In this document: in pieces, positions 9,057-16,506 of the stretch | Layout of the letters: each line of letters starts with the position of its first letter | How positions within the stretch are numbered: position 1 is the stretch's first letter | Source: Coprenecus sp949297365 | Lineage (GTDB): Bacteria; Bacteroidota; Bacteroidia; Bacteroidales; UBA932 | Assembly: GCA_963931055.1 (NCBI GenBank) | Contig: OZ006987.1 | Location: forward strand, 434,001-498,000 | DNA length: 64,000 nucleotides | Direction: 5' to 3' | Notes under the pieces: model-generated | Databases searched by the model: none | Told to the model about the DNA's origin: nothing | The model's input: only the letters and a program-made list of their open reading frames with translations | Made by a program: the position numbers and the translations under genes

Positions 9057-10544
9057 CAGAGGACTTACCAGACGGGCGACAGACTCGTAGAACTTGTTGC
9101 GGACGGGACGCTTGTTCCATTTCGCCTTGGTAATCAGAGTGCAGCGTGAAAGATCCTTGCGGAAACGTTCTTCTATAATCTTTGCACACTCCGGGTCGTA
9201 GATAACCGAAGTAACCTCAAAATGATGCTCAAAACTGCGGTTGTCCATGTTGGCCGAACCGATGATACAGTACTCCCCGTCAATACTCAACACCTTGGAG
9301 TGATTGAAACCGCGCTTGAACAGGTACACCTTGACCCCTGCGTCTATCAGTTCGGAGATATATGACATCGTGCCCCAGTTGGTCAGCCATGTGTCCGACC
9401 GCTCCGGAATCATCAGAGACACCTTCACATCAGATAAAGCTGTAATCTTTATGGCGTTGAGTATTGTCTCAGAAGGTATAAAGTAGGGCGTAATGATGTA
9501 GATATGGTCCCTGGCCTTGGTTATGGCCGTGAAGTAGCACTGCATGATGGCCGCCCAGTCGCTGTCCGGACCGGAGGAAAGTATCTGGGCATAATACCTG
9601 TTGCCGCCTGCCGTACCGGTAGTCAGCATCTCCTTGTCCTTCAAGTTGACCATCGGAAAATACATCTTCCGTCTTCTGACATTCTTATTCAGGATAAAAT
9701 ATCGGTCCAGCAGGAATATAGCCTGCAAGGACATCACCGACAGGCCCTCTATGCGGACATGGGTGTCCCTCCACTCCGGAAAATCCCCACCGTCATAATA
9801 GCGGTCCGCAATATTCACTCCTCCCAGAAAACCCACCTTACCGTCCACCACCAGTATCTTCCTGTGATTGCGGTAATTGACTATCGGAGGCAGGAAAAGC
9901 AGGTGAAACGGCGAGAAATTGAGAATCTCCACCCCGGCATCCTGCAGCTCCTTCAGGAAGGTCTTTCCAAGATGGCGCCCCCCGAATCCGTCGTACATCA
10001 TCCTGACCTCAACTCCCTCCCTTGCCTTCGCCATCAGCACCTCCTTGAAAGCATTGCCCACACGGTCATCCTCGATTATGAACGACTGCAGGTGTATATG
10101 CGTTCTGGCACTCCGCATCGCGTCAAGCATTGCCGAAAGAGCCTCCTTGCCGGAAAAGAAGATATCCACCTTGTCATTGGCCGACAGCAGACTGTACGCG
10201 CTTCTGAGGTTCTGGACTATGATTTTATGGCACCTCCTTACTTCCTGAGGAATATTGTTGCGGTCCTCAAACCGTACCAGCATCTCCTTGCACAGCTCCT
10301 TCCTCAGCCCCAGATCACGTGCTCCCTTACGGCTGAACATCTTGTCTTTCCGGAAGTTGCGGCCAAAGAAGAAATACAGCAGGATACCGATATAAGGCAG
10401 AAGCATCATCACCAGGACCCACGAGAGAGTCTTCACCGGATCCCTCTTGCTGGAAATCAGCTTTATCGACGAATATACGGCAATCGCTATGTTCAGCGCA
10501 TACAGCAGAGATGTGAATATCGGCCAGAAATTCAGGAACCACAT
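9051..10544 (-). CDS. cls: Cardiolipin synthase (phospholipase D superfamily)
   Basis: 497 residues. Two N-terminal membrane helices (about residues 5-30 and 40-60, ending YFFFGRNFRK) anchor the protein, followed by two PLD catalytic HKD motifs: NHRKILVVDG (H227, K229, D234) and FNHSKVLSIDG (H415, K417, D422). This is the ClsA-type layout, condensing two phosphatidylglycerols into cardiolipin. It starts 3 bp after the menG stop, so it is the last gene of a minus-strand operon with menG and the PurL-like small protein. Length and architecture match the family fully. Confidence 0.93.
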   Translation of the reverse strand: MWFLNFWPIFTSLLYALNIAIAVYSSIKLISSKRDPVKTLSWVLVMMLLPYIGILLYFFFGRNFRKDKMFSRKGARDLGLRKELCKEMLVRFEDRNNIPQEVRRCHKIIVQNLRSAYSLLSANDKVDIFFSGKEALSAMLDAMRSARTHIHLQSFIIEDDRVGNAFKEVLMAKAREGVEVRMMYDGFGGRHLGKTFLKELQDAGVEILNFSPFHLLFLPPIVNYRNHRKILVVDGKVGFLGGVNIADRYYDGGDFPEWRDTHVRIEGLSVMSLQAIFLLDRYFILNKNVRRRKMYFPMVNLKDKEMLTTGTAGGNRYYAQILSSGPDSDWAAIMQCYFTAITKARDHIYIITPYFIPSETILNAIKITALSDVKVSLMIPERSDTWLTNWGTMSYISELIDAGVKVYLFKRGFNHSKVLSIDGEYCIIGSANMDNRSFEHHFEVTSVIYDPECAKIIEERFRKDLSRCTLITKAKWNKRPVRNKFYESVARLVSPLL

Positions 10545-10547
10545 AGA

Positions 10548-11249
10548 CTATTTCCTCCCAGTATACAGATAAGCGACTCCGCCGGTCATGGACTCCGCAG
10601 TGACTTCCCGGAAGCCTCCCTCCTCCAGTTCCCTGCTGAACATCGCCGGAGCCGGAAAATCAAATGAGGACTCGGGCAGATAGGTATAAGCATACGCCTG
10701 TCTGGATATCAGCCGTCCTATAGTCGGAAGCACATGCTTGAAATACATGGTATAAAGTCCGCGCCACAGCCTGTTTCGCGGTATCGAGAACTCCACTATG
10801 GCCAGTATGCCGCCGTCTTTCAGGACACGTCTGAGTTCCGTTATACACCGGGCTCTCATGTCGAAATTACGGATACCGAAAGCTATGGTGACACAGTCAA
10901 ATGCACCGTCATCAAAAGGAAGTCCGGCCGCATTGCCGTATATAAACTCTATGTCCGGGGCCTTTGTCCGGGCGATGGCCAGCATTTGTTCTGAGATATC
11001 GGCGCCGGTCACATCAAGGCCTTGTCTTTTAAGTGCTATCGAGACATCCCCCGTTCCACAGGCCACGTCAAGAACCTTTGCCTGACCTCCGGCAGGGGCC
11101 GACTCCACGACCCTCCTGACCAGCCTTCTCCGCCAGGAGCGGTCGATTCCGAAAGAAAGAATATGATTGAGCCTGTCGTAAGTAGGCGCAATCGAATCGA
11201 ACATCGACGAGATGGTCTCCGTGTCTTTTTTAAGCTGTCTTGCCGGCAT
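10548..11249 (-). CDS. menG: Demethylmenaquinone methyltransferase
   Basis: 233 residues from the ATG at 11249; a longer in-frame start at 11279 would overlap the upstream gene by 50 bp instead of 20. Class I SAM methyltransferase: motif I VLDVACGTGDVSIAL, post-I region GADISEQMLAIAR, and family motifs FDSIAPTYDRLNHILSFGID and FGIRNF, diagnostic for UbiE/MenG. It makes the last C-methylation in menaquinone synthesis, fitting an anaerobe that respires with menaquinone. The short overlap with the gene before it and the 3-bp gap to cls indicate one operon. Confidence 0.95.
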   Translation of the reverse strand: MPARQLKKDTETISSMFDSIAPTYDRLNHILSFGIDRSWRRRLVRRVVESAPAGGQAKVLDVACGTGDVSIALKRQGLDVTGADISEQMLAIARTKAPDIEFIYGNAAGLPFDDGAFDCVTIAFGIRNFDMRARCITELRRVLKDGGILAIVEFSIPRNRLWRGLYTMYFKHVLPTIGRLISRQAYAYTYLPESSFDFPAPAMFSRELEEGGFREVTAESMTGGVAYLYTGRK

Positions 11250-11640
11250 AGTCTGATATAAAACCGAAAGAACGGTCATCCATCCTGAGCTCGCCCTTTG
11301 TCACATGACCTAGAAGTGTCGTATCCATCCCGTGACCGAACATGAAGTTCACAAAATCCTCTTCCTGGTCCTCATTCACAGAGACTATGGCCAGGTACTT
11401 GGTATTGCCGTACAGGAATTCGTCGTCACTAAGATCCGAGTCTCCCGTAATATCAAAACCGAGCGCATTGGCCCTGCAGCATTCGACCAATGACTGAAAG
11501 ATACCCTTACCGGATATCCTGTGAAGGGAGGATATGAAACCGGCATCAATGCTTGTATTGAGATAATCCACTGCTTCAGAAGACGTTATAAGGTATAACG
11601 TATCGCCCTTCTTAACAAAACTACTCTTAATCTCTTTCAT
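11230..11640 (-). CDS. Small protein resembling the C-terminal domain of PurL/AIR-synthase family
   Basis: 136 residues from the ATG at 11640. The open frame runs further upstream, but that part is tRNA-Leu and repeat DNA and is not coding. The body reads like the AIRS_C domain of formylglycinamidine ribonucleotide synthase: FISSLHRISGKGIFQSLVE matches the position of the HDVSDGGL helix, followed by ALGFDITGDSDL, LYGNTKYLAIVSV and LLGHVTKGELRM. The catalytic N-terminal half of PurL is absent and the HDVSDGG signature is changed to HRISGKG, so it is probably not an enzyme. It overlaps menG by 20 bp. Homology is my reading from pattern, not from a search. Confidence 0.6.
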   Translation of the reverse strand: MKEIKSSFVKKGDTLYLITSSEAVDYLNTSIDAGFISSLHRISGKGIFQSLVECCRANALGFDITGDSDLSDDEFLYGNTKYLAIVSVNEDQEEDFVNFMFGHGMDTTLLGHVTKGELRMDDRSFGFISDYAGKTA

Positions 11641-11718
11641 GGTCCGACGTTTTTTATCAAAATTTGATGTAAATTTAAGAAAATTTCTAAAAAAAGTTTC
11701 TTTTTCCAAAAAACATCG

Positions 11719-11726
11719 TATATTTG
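11719..11726 (+). promoter_or_regulatory. -7 box (TATATTTG) for tRNA-Leu
   Basis: Exact TAnnTTTG match 12 nt upstream of the mature tRNA 5' end at 11739, giving a very short precursor leader. Confidence 0.55.
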
Positions 11727-11738
11727 CAGCCCCAATGA

Positions 11739-11823
11739 GCCCAGATGGTGAAATTGGTAGACACGCTACTTTGAGGGGGTAGTGCCTGTTTAAGGCGTGC
11801 AAGTTCGAGTCTTGTTCTGGGCA
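11739..11823 (+). tRNA. tRNA-Leu (anticodon GAG)
   Basis: 85-nt class II tRNA. Acceptor stem GCCCAGA (11739-11745) pairs with TCTGGGC (11816-11822), discriminator A at 11823, D-loop AAATTGGTAGAC, anticodon stem CTACT/GGTAG around the loop TTGAGGG giving anticodon GAG, a long variable arm, and T-loop GTTCGAGTC. No CCA is encoded. Confidence 0.95.
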
Positions 11824-11827
11824 CAAA

Positions 11828-11860
11828 AAGTCTGAATCGCATGATTCAGACTTTTTTTTG
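11828..11860 (+). terminator. Rho-independent terminator of tRNA-Leu
   Basis: Perfect 11-bp stem AAGTCTGAATC (11828-11838) / GATTCAGACTT (11843-11853), 4-nt loop GCAT, followed by an uninterrupted T run. Confidence 0.9.
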
Positions 11861-11883
11861 TGTACCCCATGGCGGCTGGATTT

Positions 11884-12048
11884 CTCGGCTTCTGCGCAAT
11901 TTGGACTTCGTCCACATATACTGGGGCGCCTCGGCAATTGCAAGTAAACTTGCATTGCTCTCGGCTTCTGCGCAATTTGGACTTCGTCCACATATACTGG
12001 GGCGCCTCGGCAATTGCAAGTAAACTTGCATTGCTCTCGGCTTCTGCG
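11884..12048 (+). repeat. 76-bp direct repeat, two full copies plus a 13-bp partial
   Basis: Copies at 11884-11959 and 11960-12035 are identical as far as I can compare by eye; a third starts at 12036 with CTCGGCTTCTGCG and then diverges into the malic enzyme promoter region. Each unit contains the hairpin GCAAGT-AA-ACTTGC and, at its start, CTCGGCTTCTGCGCAATTTGG. In the third partial copy this last part becomes CTCGGCTTCTGCGTATATTC, carrying a -7-like TATATTCG (12049-12056) about 19 bp after TTG at 12027. The repeats therefore seem built from promoter-proximal sequence. Confidence 0.9.
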
Positions 12049-12074
12049 TATATTCGCGTATTAAAATTTGGAAT

Positions 12075-14393
12075 ATGGCTGACACGAACAACAATAAGAA
12101 AGCGGCCCTTGACTATCACCGCGAGGGCAAACCGGGCAAGATAGAAACTGTGCCTACTAAACCGTACTCGTCACAGCACGACCTCTCCCTGGCATACTCG
12201 CCGGGAGTGGCTTGGCCGTGCCTGGAAATCAAGGACAATCCTGAAAATGCCTACGAATACACCAACAAAGGCAATCTTATGGCTGTGATATCCAATGGTT
12301 CTGCTGTACTTGGACTAGGCAATATCGGAGCCATGGCCGGAAAGCCTGTCATGGAAGGCAAAGCCCTGCTGTTCAAGATATTCGCCGGCCTTGACTGCTT
12401 TGATATCGAAATAGACGAAAAAGATCCGGAGAAATTCATAGCCGTCGTAAAGGCCATATCCCACACTTTCGGAGGCATCAACCTGGAGGACATAAAGGCC
12501 CCCGAGTGCTTTGAGATCGAACGCCGCCTAAAAGAGGAATGCGATATTCCGGTGATGCACGACGACCAGCACGGCACGGCCATCATATCCGCAGCCGGCC
12601 TGCTCAACGCGCTGGAGCTGCAGAACAAGCGCATAGGTGACATTTATCTGGTTGTCAATGGAGCAGGAGCTGCCGCCATCGCCTGTACGAAACTGTATAT
12701 CGAATTGGGTGTAAGGCCTGAGAATATAGTAATGTGCGACAGCAAGGGGGTGATATCAAGCAGACGGACAGACCTCAGCGCGATGAAACGCAGTTTCGCT
12801 ACGGACCGTAATGTTTCAACTCTGACTGAGGCGCTGATAGGGGCGGATGTCTTTCTCGGACTGTCCACCAAGAACGTGCTCACCAAAGAGATGATAAGGA
12901 CAATGGCAGACCGGCCGATTGTCTTTGTCCTGGCCAATCCGGATCCCGAGATAGAATACTCGGAAGCCTTGGCCTCCCGCGATGATCTCATCTTTGCCAC
13001 TGGACGATCAGACTACCCCAACCAGATCAACAACGTTCTGGGGTTCCCCTATATCTTCCGGGGTGCGTTGGACGTAAGAGCCACTGCCATTAATGAGGAG
13101 ATGAAACTGGCCGCTGTCCATGCCATCGCAGAGTTGGCCAAACAGCCCGTTCCGTCTGTAATCAATGCTGCCTACAATCTGGAAAGCATCAGTTACGGCA
13201 AGAGCTATATTCTACCCAAGCCACTGGATCCCAGACTTCTGTCCGCAGTGGCTCCGGCAGTTGCGAAAGCCGCCATAAAGTCAGGGGTGGCAAGAAGGCC
13301 TATCTCCGACTGGGAAGGATACAACCGGCATCTGGAGAAAATGATGGGCTACGACAACAGCCTCGTAAGACGGTTTGCCGATGTGGCCCGTTGTCAGCCC
13401 ATGAAAGTGGTATTCGGCGAAGGCAATACCGACAATATGCTTGAAGCTGCGGTTCAGGCAGGTCAGGAAGGGCTGTGCCGCCCCATATTGCTCGGCAATG
13501 CAGACCTCATCCAGACAAGGGCGGACGCACTTGGCCTGCGGCTTGACAGTGTGGAGATTGTCAACCCTCGGCATCCCGATGAGAAAGGACGCCGGGAAAG
13601 GTATGCGCATATGCTGGCCGACAAACTGGCCAGAAACGGATATACCTATCAGGATTCATACGAGAGGATGTTTGACCGCAATTATTTCGGCATGATGATG
13701 GTCGAGAGCGGAGATGCCGATGCCTTCATCGCTGGAACATATGCCGACAACCACTCGGTGACTTCTGTCGCCCGGGACATCATCGGCATCCGCCCGGGGT
13801 TCAGCACGTTTGCCACGATGCACATACTCAGCACCAAACGCGGGACATTCTTCCTGGCCGACACCATGATTAACGAACGGACTGACGCGCGGATTCTTGC
13901 GGACATAGCCAGACTGACAGCCGGTGCCGTAGAGTACTACGCCTTTGACCCGGTCATCGCAATGCTCTCATACGGCAACTTCGGTTCAGACTGTCGCGAC
14001 AGGCAGGAGTTCAACGGCTCAGCATCTACAGTACGGCATGCTGTGGAGATACTGCACGCACAGTACCCTTCCATGGCCGTCGACGGAGAGATGAGGACGG
14101 ATATAGCCCTGAACCGCAGCCTGAGAGACAGGACCTACCCTTTCAACAAGTTGCTTGGAAAGGATGTCAACACCCTGATATTCCCGGACCTGAACTCATC
14201 TTCTGCTGTATGGCACATGATGATGGGCATGGGGATAGGAGAGTCTATCGGCCCCATACAGATAGGGCTCAACAAGCCGGTGCATTTCATATCCGTGAAC
14301 GCCACGGTCAGGGAGATCGTCAACCTAGCGACCATAGCTTCCATGGATGCAGCTACATACCTAAAGGCCGGCAACTGCCGCCTTGACCGTTGA
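12075..14393 (+). CDS. maeB: NADP-dependent malic enzyme with C-terminal phosphotransacetylase-like domain
   Basis: 772 residues. Residues 1-about 430 are the malic enzyme: substrate region AYSPGVAWPCLEI, metal/catalytic region MHDDQHGTA, and nucleotide fold NGAGAAAIACTKL. Residues about 430-772 match the phosphotransacetylase domain found in the long MaeB form, which is usually regulatory (acetyl-CoA sensing) rather than catalytic. The enzyme decarboxylates malate to pyruvate and supplies NADPH. It is preceded by the 76-bp direct repeats and followed by a hairpin-rich spacer. Length is as expected for hybrid MaeB proteins. Confidence 0.95.
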   Translation: MADTNNNKKAALDYHREGKPGKIETVPTKPYSSQHDLSLAYSPGVAWPCLEIKDNPENAYEYTNKGNLMAVISNGSAVLGLGNIGAMAGKPVMEGKALLFKIFAGLDCFDIEIDEKDPEKFIAVVKAISHTFGGINLEDIKAPECFEIERRLKEECDIPVMHDDQHGTAIISAAGLLNALELQNKRIGDIYLVVNGAGAAAIACTKLYIELGVRPENIVMCDSKGVISSRRTDLSAMKRSFATDRNVSTLTEALIGADVFLGLSTKNVLTKEMIRTMADRPIVFVLANPDPEIEYSEALASRDDLIFATGRSDYPNQINNVLGFPYIFRGALDVRATAINEEMKLAAVHAIAELAKQPVPSVINAAYNLESISYGKSYILPKPLDPRLLSAVAPAVAKAAIKSGVARRPISDWEGYNRHLEKMMGYDNSLVRRFADVARCQPMKVVFGEGNTDNMLEAAVQAGQEGLCRPILLGNADLIQTRADALGLRLDSVEIVNPRHPDEKGRRERYAHMLADKLARNGYTYQDSYERMFDRNYFGMMMVESGDADAFIAGTYADNHSVTSVARDIIGIRPGFSTFATMHILSTKRGTFFLADTMINERTDARILADIARLTAGAVEYYAFDPVIAMLSYGNFGSDCRDRQEFNGSASTVRHAVEILHAQYPSMAVDGEMRTDIALNRSLRDRTYPFNKLLGKDVNTLIFPDLNSSSAVWHMMMGMGIGESIGPIQIGLNKPVHFISVNATVREIVNLATIASMDAATYLKAGNCRLDR

Positions 14394-14397
14394 TCCC

Positions 14398-14416
14398 AGT
14401 GCGGGAATGCCGCACT
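14398..14416. repeat. Small hairpin directly after maeB
   Basis: 7-bp perfect stem AGTGCGG/CCGCACT with a 5-nt loop, starting 5 bp after the maeB stop. No T run follows, so it could be an mRNA 3' stabilising hairpin rather than a classical terminator. Confidence 0.55.
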
Positions 14417-14427
14417 ATGCCATCTCA

Positions 14428-14570
14428 GCGCTGCCAGCCCCGGCGGGCTTAGCCCCGCAGGGCTCGGCTTTTCCCGCAGCGAAGTACTTTGTGCAGGCGA
14501 GGTTAGCGCGCTGCCACTACTCACCTCGGCGGGATTAGCCTCGCTGGCTCGGCTTTTCCCGCACTGAGGC
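14428..14570. repeat. GC-rich imperfect direct repeat (two copies, period about 80-86 bp)
   Basis: Both copies contain GCGCTGCCA (14428 and 14508), CGGCGGG-TTAGCC-CGC (14441 and 14527) and GGCTCGGCTTTTCCCGCA (14461 and 14546). Each copy can fold on itself through GCGGG/CCCGC. The shared CTCGGCTT word also occurs in the 76-bp repeat at 11884. No coding potential is seen. Confidence 0.75.
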
Positions 14571-14589
14571 AGGCCTTATGAAGGCGTCC

Positions 14590-14625
14590 GCAGGAACAGA
14601 GTTCCTGCAATGTGGCTTCGCCACA
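14590..14625. repeat. Two adjacent short hairpins
   Basis: GCAGGAAC-AGA-GTTCCTGC (14590-14608) and TGTGG-CTTCG-CCACA (14611-14625) lie back to back between the GC-rich repeat and the long inverted repeat. Both are perfect. Confidence 0.7.
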
Positions 14626-14627
14626 TG

Positions 14628-14689
14628 CTTTATATTATATGAGAGCCAGAGGTAAGTAAACTCACCGCTGGCTCTCATATAATATAAAG
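14628..14689. repeat. Perfect 22-bp inverted repeat (long hairpin)
   Basis: Arms 14628-14649 and 14668-14689 are perfectly complementary; the 18-nt spacer is itself nearly self-complementary (GGTAAGT/ACTCACC, one mismatch), so almost the whole 62 bp forms one hairpin. There is no T run immediately after it on either strand, unlike a normal terminator. It sits between convergent maeB and the rplS-tRNA-Arg unit. Confidence 0.9.
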
Positions 14690-14713
14690 GGACGTACATT
14701 GCTGCCGTCCCTT
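14687..14713 (-). terminator. Terminator-like hairpin after tRNA-Arg
   Basis: GGGACG (14689-14694) pairs with CGTCCC (14706-14711); on the minus strand the stem is followed by TTTATATT, 17 nt past the tRNA-Arg 3' end. It could act on both strands. Confidence 0.6.
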
Positions 14714-14729
14714 ACTGCCTTTATGGCTG

Positions 14730-14803
14730 TGACCTCGGCGGGATTCAAACCCACAACCTTCTGATCCGTAGTCAGATGCTCTATTCAGTTGAGCTACGAG
14801 GCC
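14730..14803 (-). tRNA. tRNA-Arg (anticodon ACG)
   Basis: 74 nt. Acceptor stem GGCCTCG pairs with CGAGGTC (one G-U), D-arm AGCTCAACTGAATAGAGC, anticodon loop CTACGGA giving ACG, T-arm GTGGGTTTGAATCCCGC (two A/T changes from the usual T-loop but standard fold), discriminator A. It lies 14 nt downstream of rplS on the same strand with no promoter box between them, so it is probably processed from the rplS transcript. CCA is not encoded. Confidence 0.93.
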
Positions 14804-14817
14804 AATATGTCTACTTG

Positions 14818-15213
14818 CTACTCAGCGGGAGAGTTAACCGCTTCAGCACCGGGAGCAAGTCCGATAAATCTCTTCTCTTTGATGCGGGCCTTCTTACCGG
14901 TGAGATCTCGCAGGTAGTAAATCCTTGCCCTACGTACCTTACCACTCTTGTTGAGGTCTATCTCAGAGATGAAAGGTGAGTAAAGAGGGAATATTCTCTC
15001 GACTCCGATACCGTTGGAAATCTTGCGTACAGTGAATGTCTGGGTAGTACCTGCACCCTTTCTCTGTATCACTACACCACGGAACTTCTGGAGTCTCTCC
15101 TTGTTCTCTTCCTTAATCTTGTATGTCACAGTCACTGTATCACCTGCCTTGAAATCGGGATACTTTCTCTCACCCTGTGAAAAAGCCTGTTCTGCAATCT
15201 TAATTAAATCCAT
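14818..15213 (-). CDS. rplS: 50S ribosomal protein L19
   Basis: 131 residues, slightly longer than the usual 115 because of a C-terminal tail. Core motifs of L19 are clear: FKAGDTVTVTYKIKE, RLQKFRGVVIQRKGAG, FTVRKISNGIGVERIFP, and KSGKVRRARIYYLRDLTGK. The protein sits at the 30S-50S interface. The gene has a strong promoter (TATCTTTG at 15293-15286 with TTTG 19 bp upstream) about 70 nt before the ATG, leaving a leader that includes GGCAA-TG-TTGCC just before the start; tRNA-Arg follows in the same direction. Confidence 0.97.
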   Translation of the reverse strand: MDLIKIAEQAFSQGERKYPDFKAGDTVTVTYKIKEENKERLQKFRGVVIQRKGAGTTQTFTVRKISNGIGVERIFPLYSPFISEIDLNKSGKVRRARIYYLRDLTGKKARIKEKRFIGLAPGAEAVNSPAE

Positions 15214-15285
15214 TTCTTTCTAACTTTTTGGCAACATTGCCGCTCTAAAATATCTGTGCAAGAGGTTGCTTGATTTTTGGGACTG

Positions 15286-15316
15286 CAAAGATAGATAAAA
15301 GAGAAAACATTCCAAA
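15286..15316 (-). promoter_or_regulatory. Promoter of rplS (-33 TTTG, -7 TATCTTTG)
   Basis: Minus strand: TTTG at 15316-15313, 19-bp spacer, TATCTTTG at 15293-15286. This is a textbook match to the Bacteroidota -33/-7 promoter. The start codon is about 70 nt downstream. Confidence 0.7.
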
Positions 15317-15327
15317 TTTTTTTGACA

Positions 15328-16500
15328 TTAACTGAACATTTTTTTCATCCTGTCAAAAAAATTGCGGTCTTTCTTTGTCGGTTTAGGGTCAAAATTGCCC
15401 GAAACTTTCATCCTCTCGAACATTTCCTTCTCTTCCCTGTCTATCTTCTTAGGTGTCCAGACCTGAATGTATACCAGCAGATCTCCCCGCCCGTATCCGT
15501 TTATATCCGGAATACCCTTGCCTCTTACACGCAGGAATGTACCGGACTGAGTCCCAGGCTCTATCTTGATCCTCACTTTGCCGTCAGCCGCCGGTATCTC
15601 AGCCGAAGTACCGAGCACCAGATCCGGCATTGAGACAAACAGCGTATATATAAGGTCATTGCCGTCCCTCTGGAGTTCTCCGTCCTCCTCCTCTTCTATA
15701 AGAACCAGCAGATCTCCGTTCACTCCGTTGCCCTTCGCCGCATTGCCCTTTCCATGAACTGTCAGCTGCATACCCTCCACCACGCCGGCGGGAATCTTGA
15801 ACGACACCTCTTCGGTCTCCTCCACAACACCGGCTCCATGACATTTAGGACATGGTTTCGCGATGACCTTGCCTTCTCCACCACATGCCGGACAAGGAGA
15901 TGTGGTCTGCATCCTGCCCATAAACGACTGTACTATCCTGGTAACTACACCGGTACCGTGACACGTCTCACAAGTATGGACATCCGCCTCCGATTCCGCT
16001 CCACGGCCATTGCAGTGAGAGCACTTGACAGCCTTCTTTATCTTAACGGTCTTCGTAACCCCGTTGACTATCTCGGAAAGTGACAATTTGACACGGATAC
16101 GTATATTCGAGCCTTTCTGCACTCTTGCAGAGCCCCCTCTGCCGGACGAGCCGCCGAAACCGCTGAAACCTCCGCCGAAACCGCCTCCGAAGATATCTCC
16201 GAAACGGCTGAATATATCCTCCATGGTAAAGCCGCCGAAACCGTCAAATCCGCCACCGCCGCCGGCAGCACCGCTCATTCCCGCATGGCCGAACTGGTCA
16301 TATCTGGCCTTTTTGTCCGGATTACTGAGGACATCATATGCCTCAGCCGCCTCCTTGAACTTCTCCTCAGCGGCAGCATCACCCGGATTCCTGTCAGGGT
16401 GATACTTCAAGGCCATCTTTCGGTAGGCCTTCTTAATATCCTCGGCCGAGGCATCCCTAGATACCCCGAGCACTTCATAATAATCTCTTTTCCCAGCCAT
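15328..16500 (-). CDS. dnaJ: Chaperone protein DnaJ
   Basis: 390 residues with full type I Hsp40 layout: J domain with KYHPDRNPGD, glycine/phenylalanine-rich linker (about residues 75-120), four zinc-binding repeats CSHCNGRG, CETCHGTG, CPACGGEG and CPKCHGAG, then the substrate-binding C-terminal domains. It stimulates DnaK ATP hydrolysis and delivers unfolded clients. It starts 6 bp after the grpE stop, so grpE-dnaJ form an operon; dnaK is about 7 kb away on the same strand, separated by other genes and an IS element. Confidence 0.98.
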   Translation of the reverse strand: MAGKRDYYEVLGVSRDASAEDIKKAYRKMALKYHPDRNPGDAAAEEKFKEAAEAYDVLSNPDKKARYDQFGHAGMSGAAGGGGGFDGFGGFTMEDIFSRFGDIFGGGFGGGFSGFGGSSGRGGSARVQKGSNIRIRVKLSLSEIVNGVTKTVKIKKAVKCSHCNGRGAESEADVHTCETCHGTGVVTRIVQSFMGRMQTTSPCPACGGEGKVIAKPCPKCHGAGVVEETEEVSFKIPAGVVEGMQLTVHGKGNAAKGNGVNGDLLVLIEEEEDGELQRDGNDLIYTLFVSMPDLVLGTSAEIPAADGKVRIKIEPGTQSGTFLRVRGKGIPDINGYGRGDLLVYIQVWTPKKIDREEKEMFERMKVSGNFDPKPTKKDRNFFDRMKKMFS

Positions 16501-16506
16501 TGTCCG

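Noticed and set aside
11641..11991. Upstream extension of the PurL-like gene through tRNA-Leu
   Set aside because: The extra residues are translated from tRNA-Leu, its terminator and the 76-bp repeat; the ATG at 11640 starts the conserved part.
11884..12048. CRISPR-like array
   Set aside because: 76-bp units are directly adjacent without unique spacers.
11790..12144. Several frames of 60-110 codons within the 76-bp repeats
   Set aside because: They are repeat translations in different frames, with repeated peptide text and no start signals.
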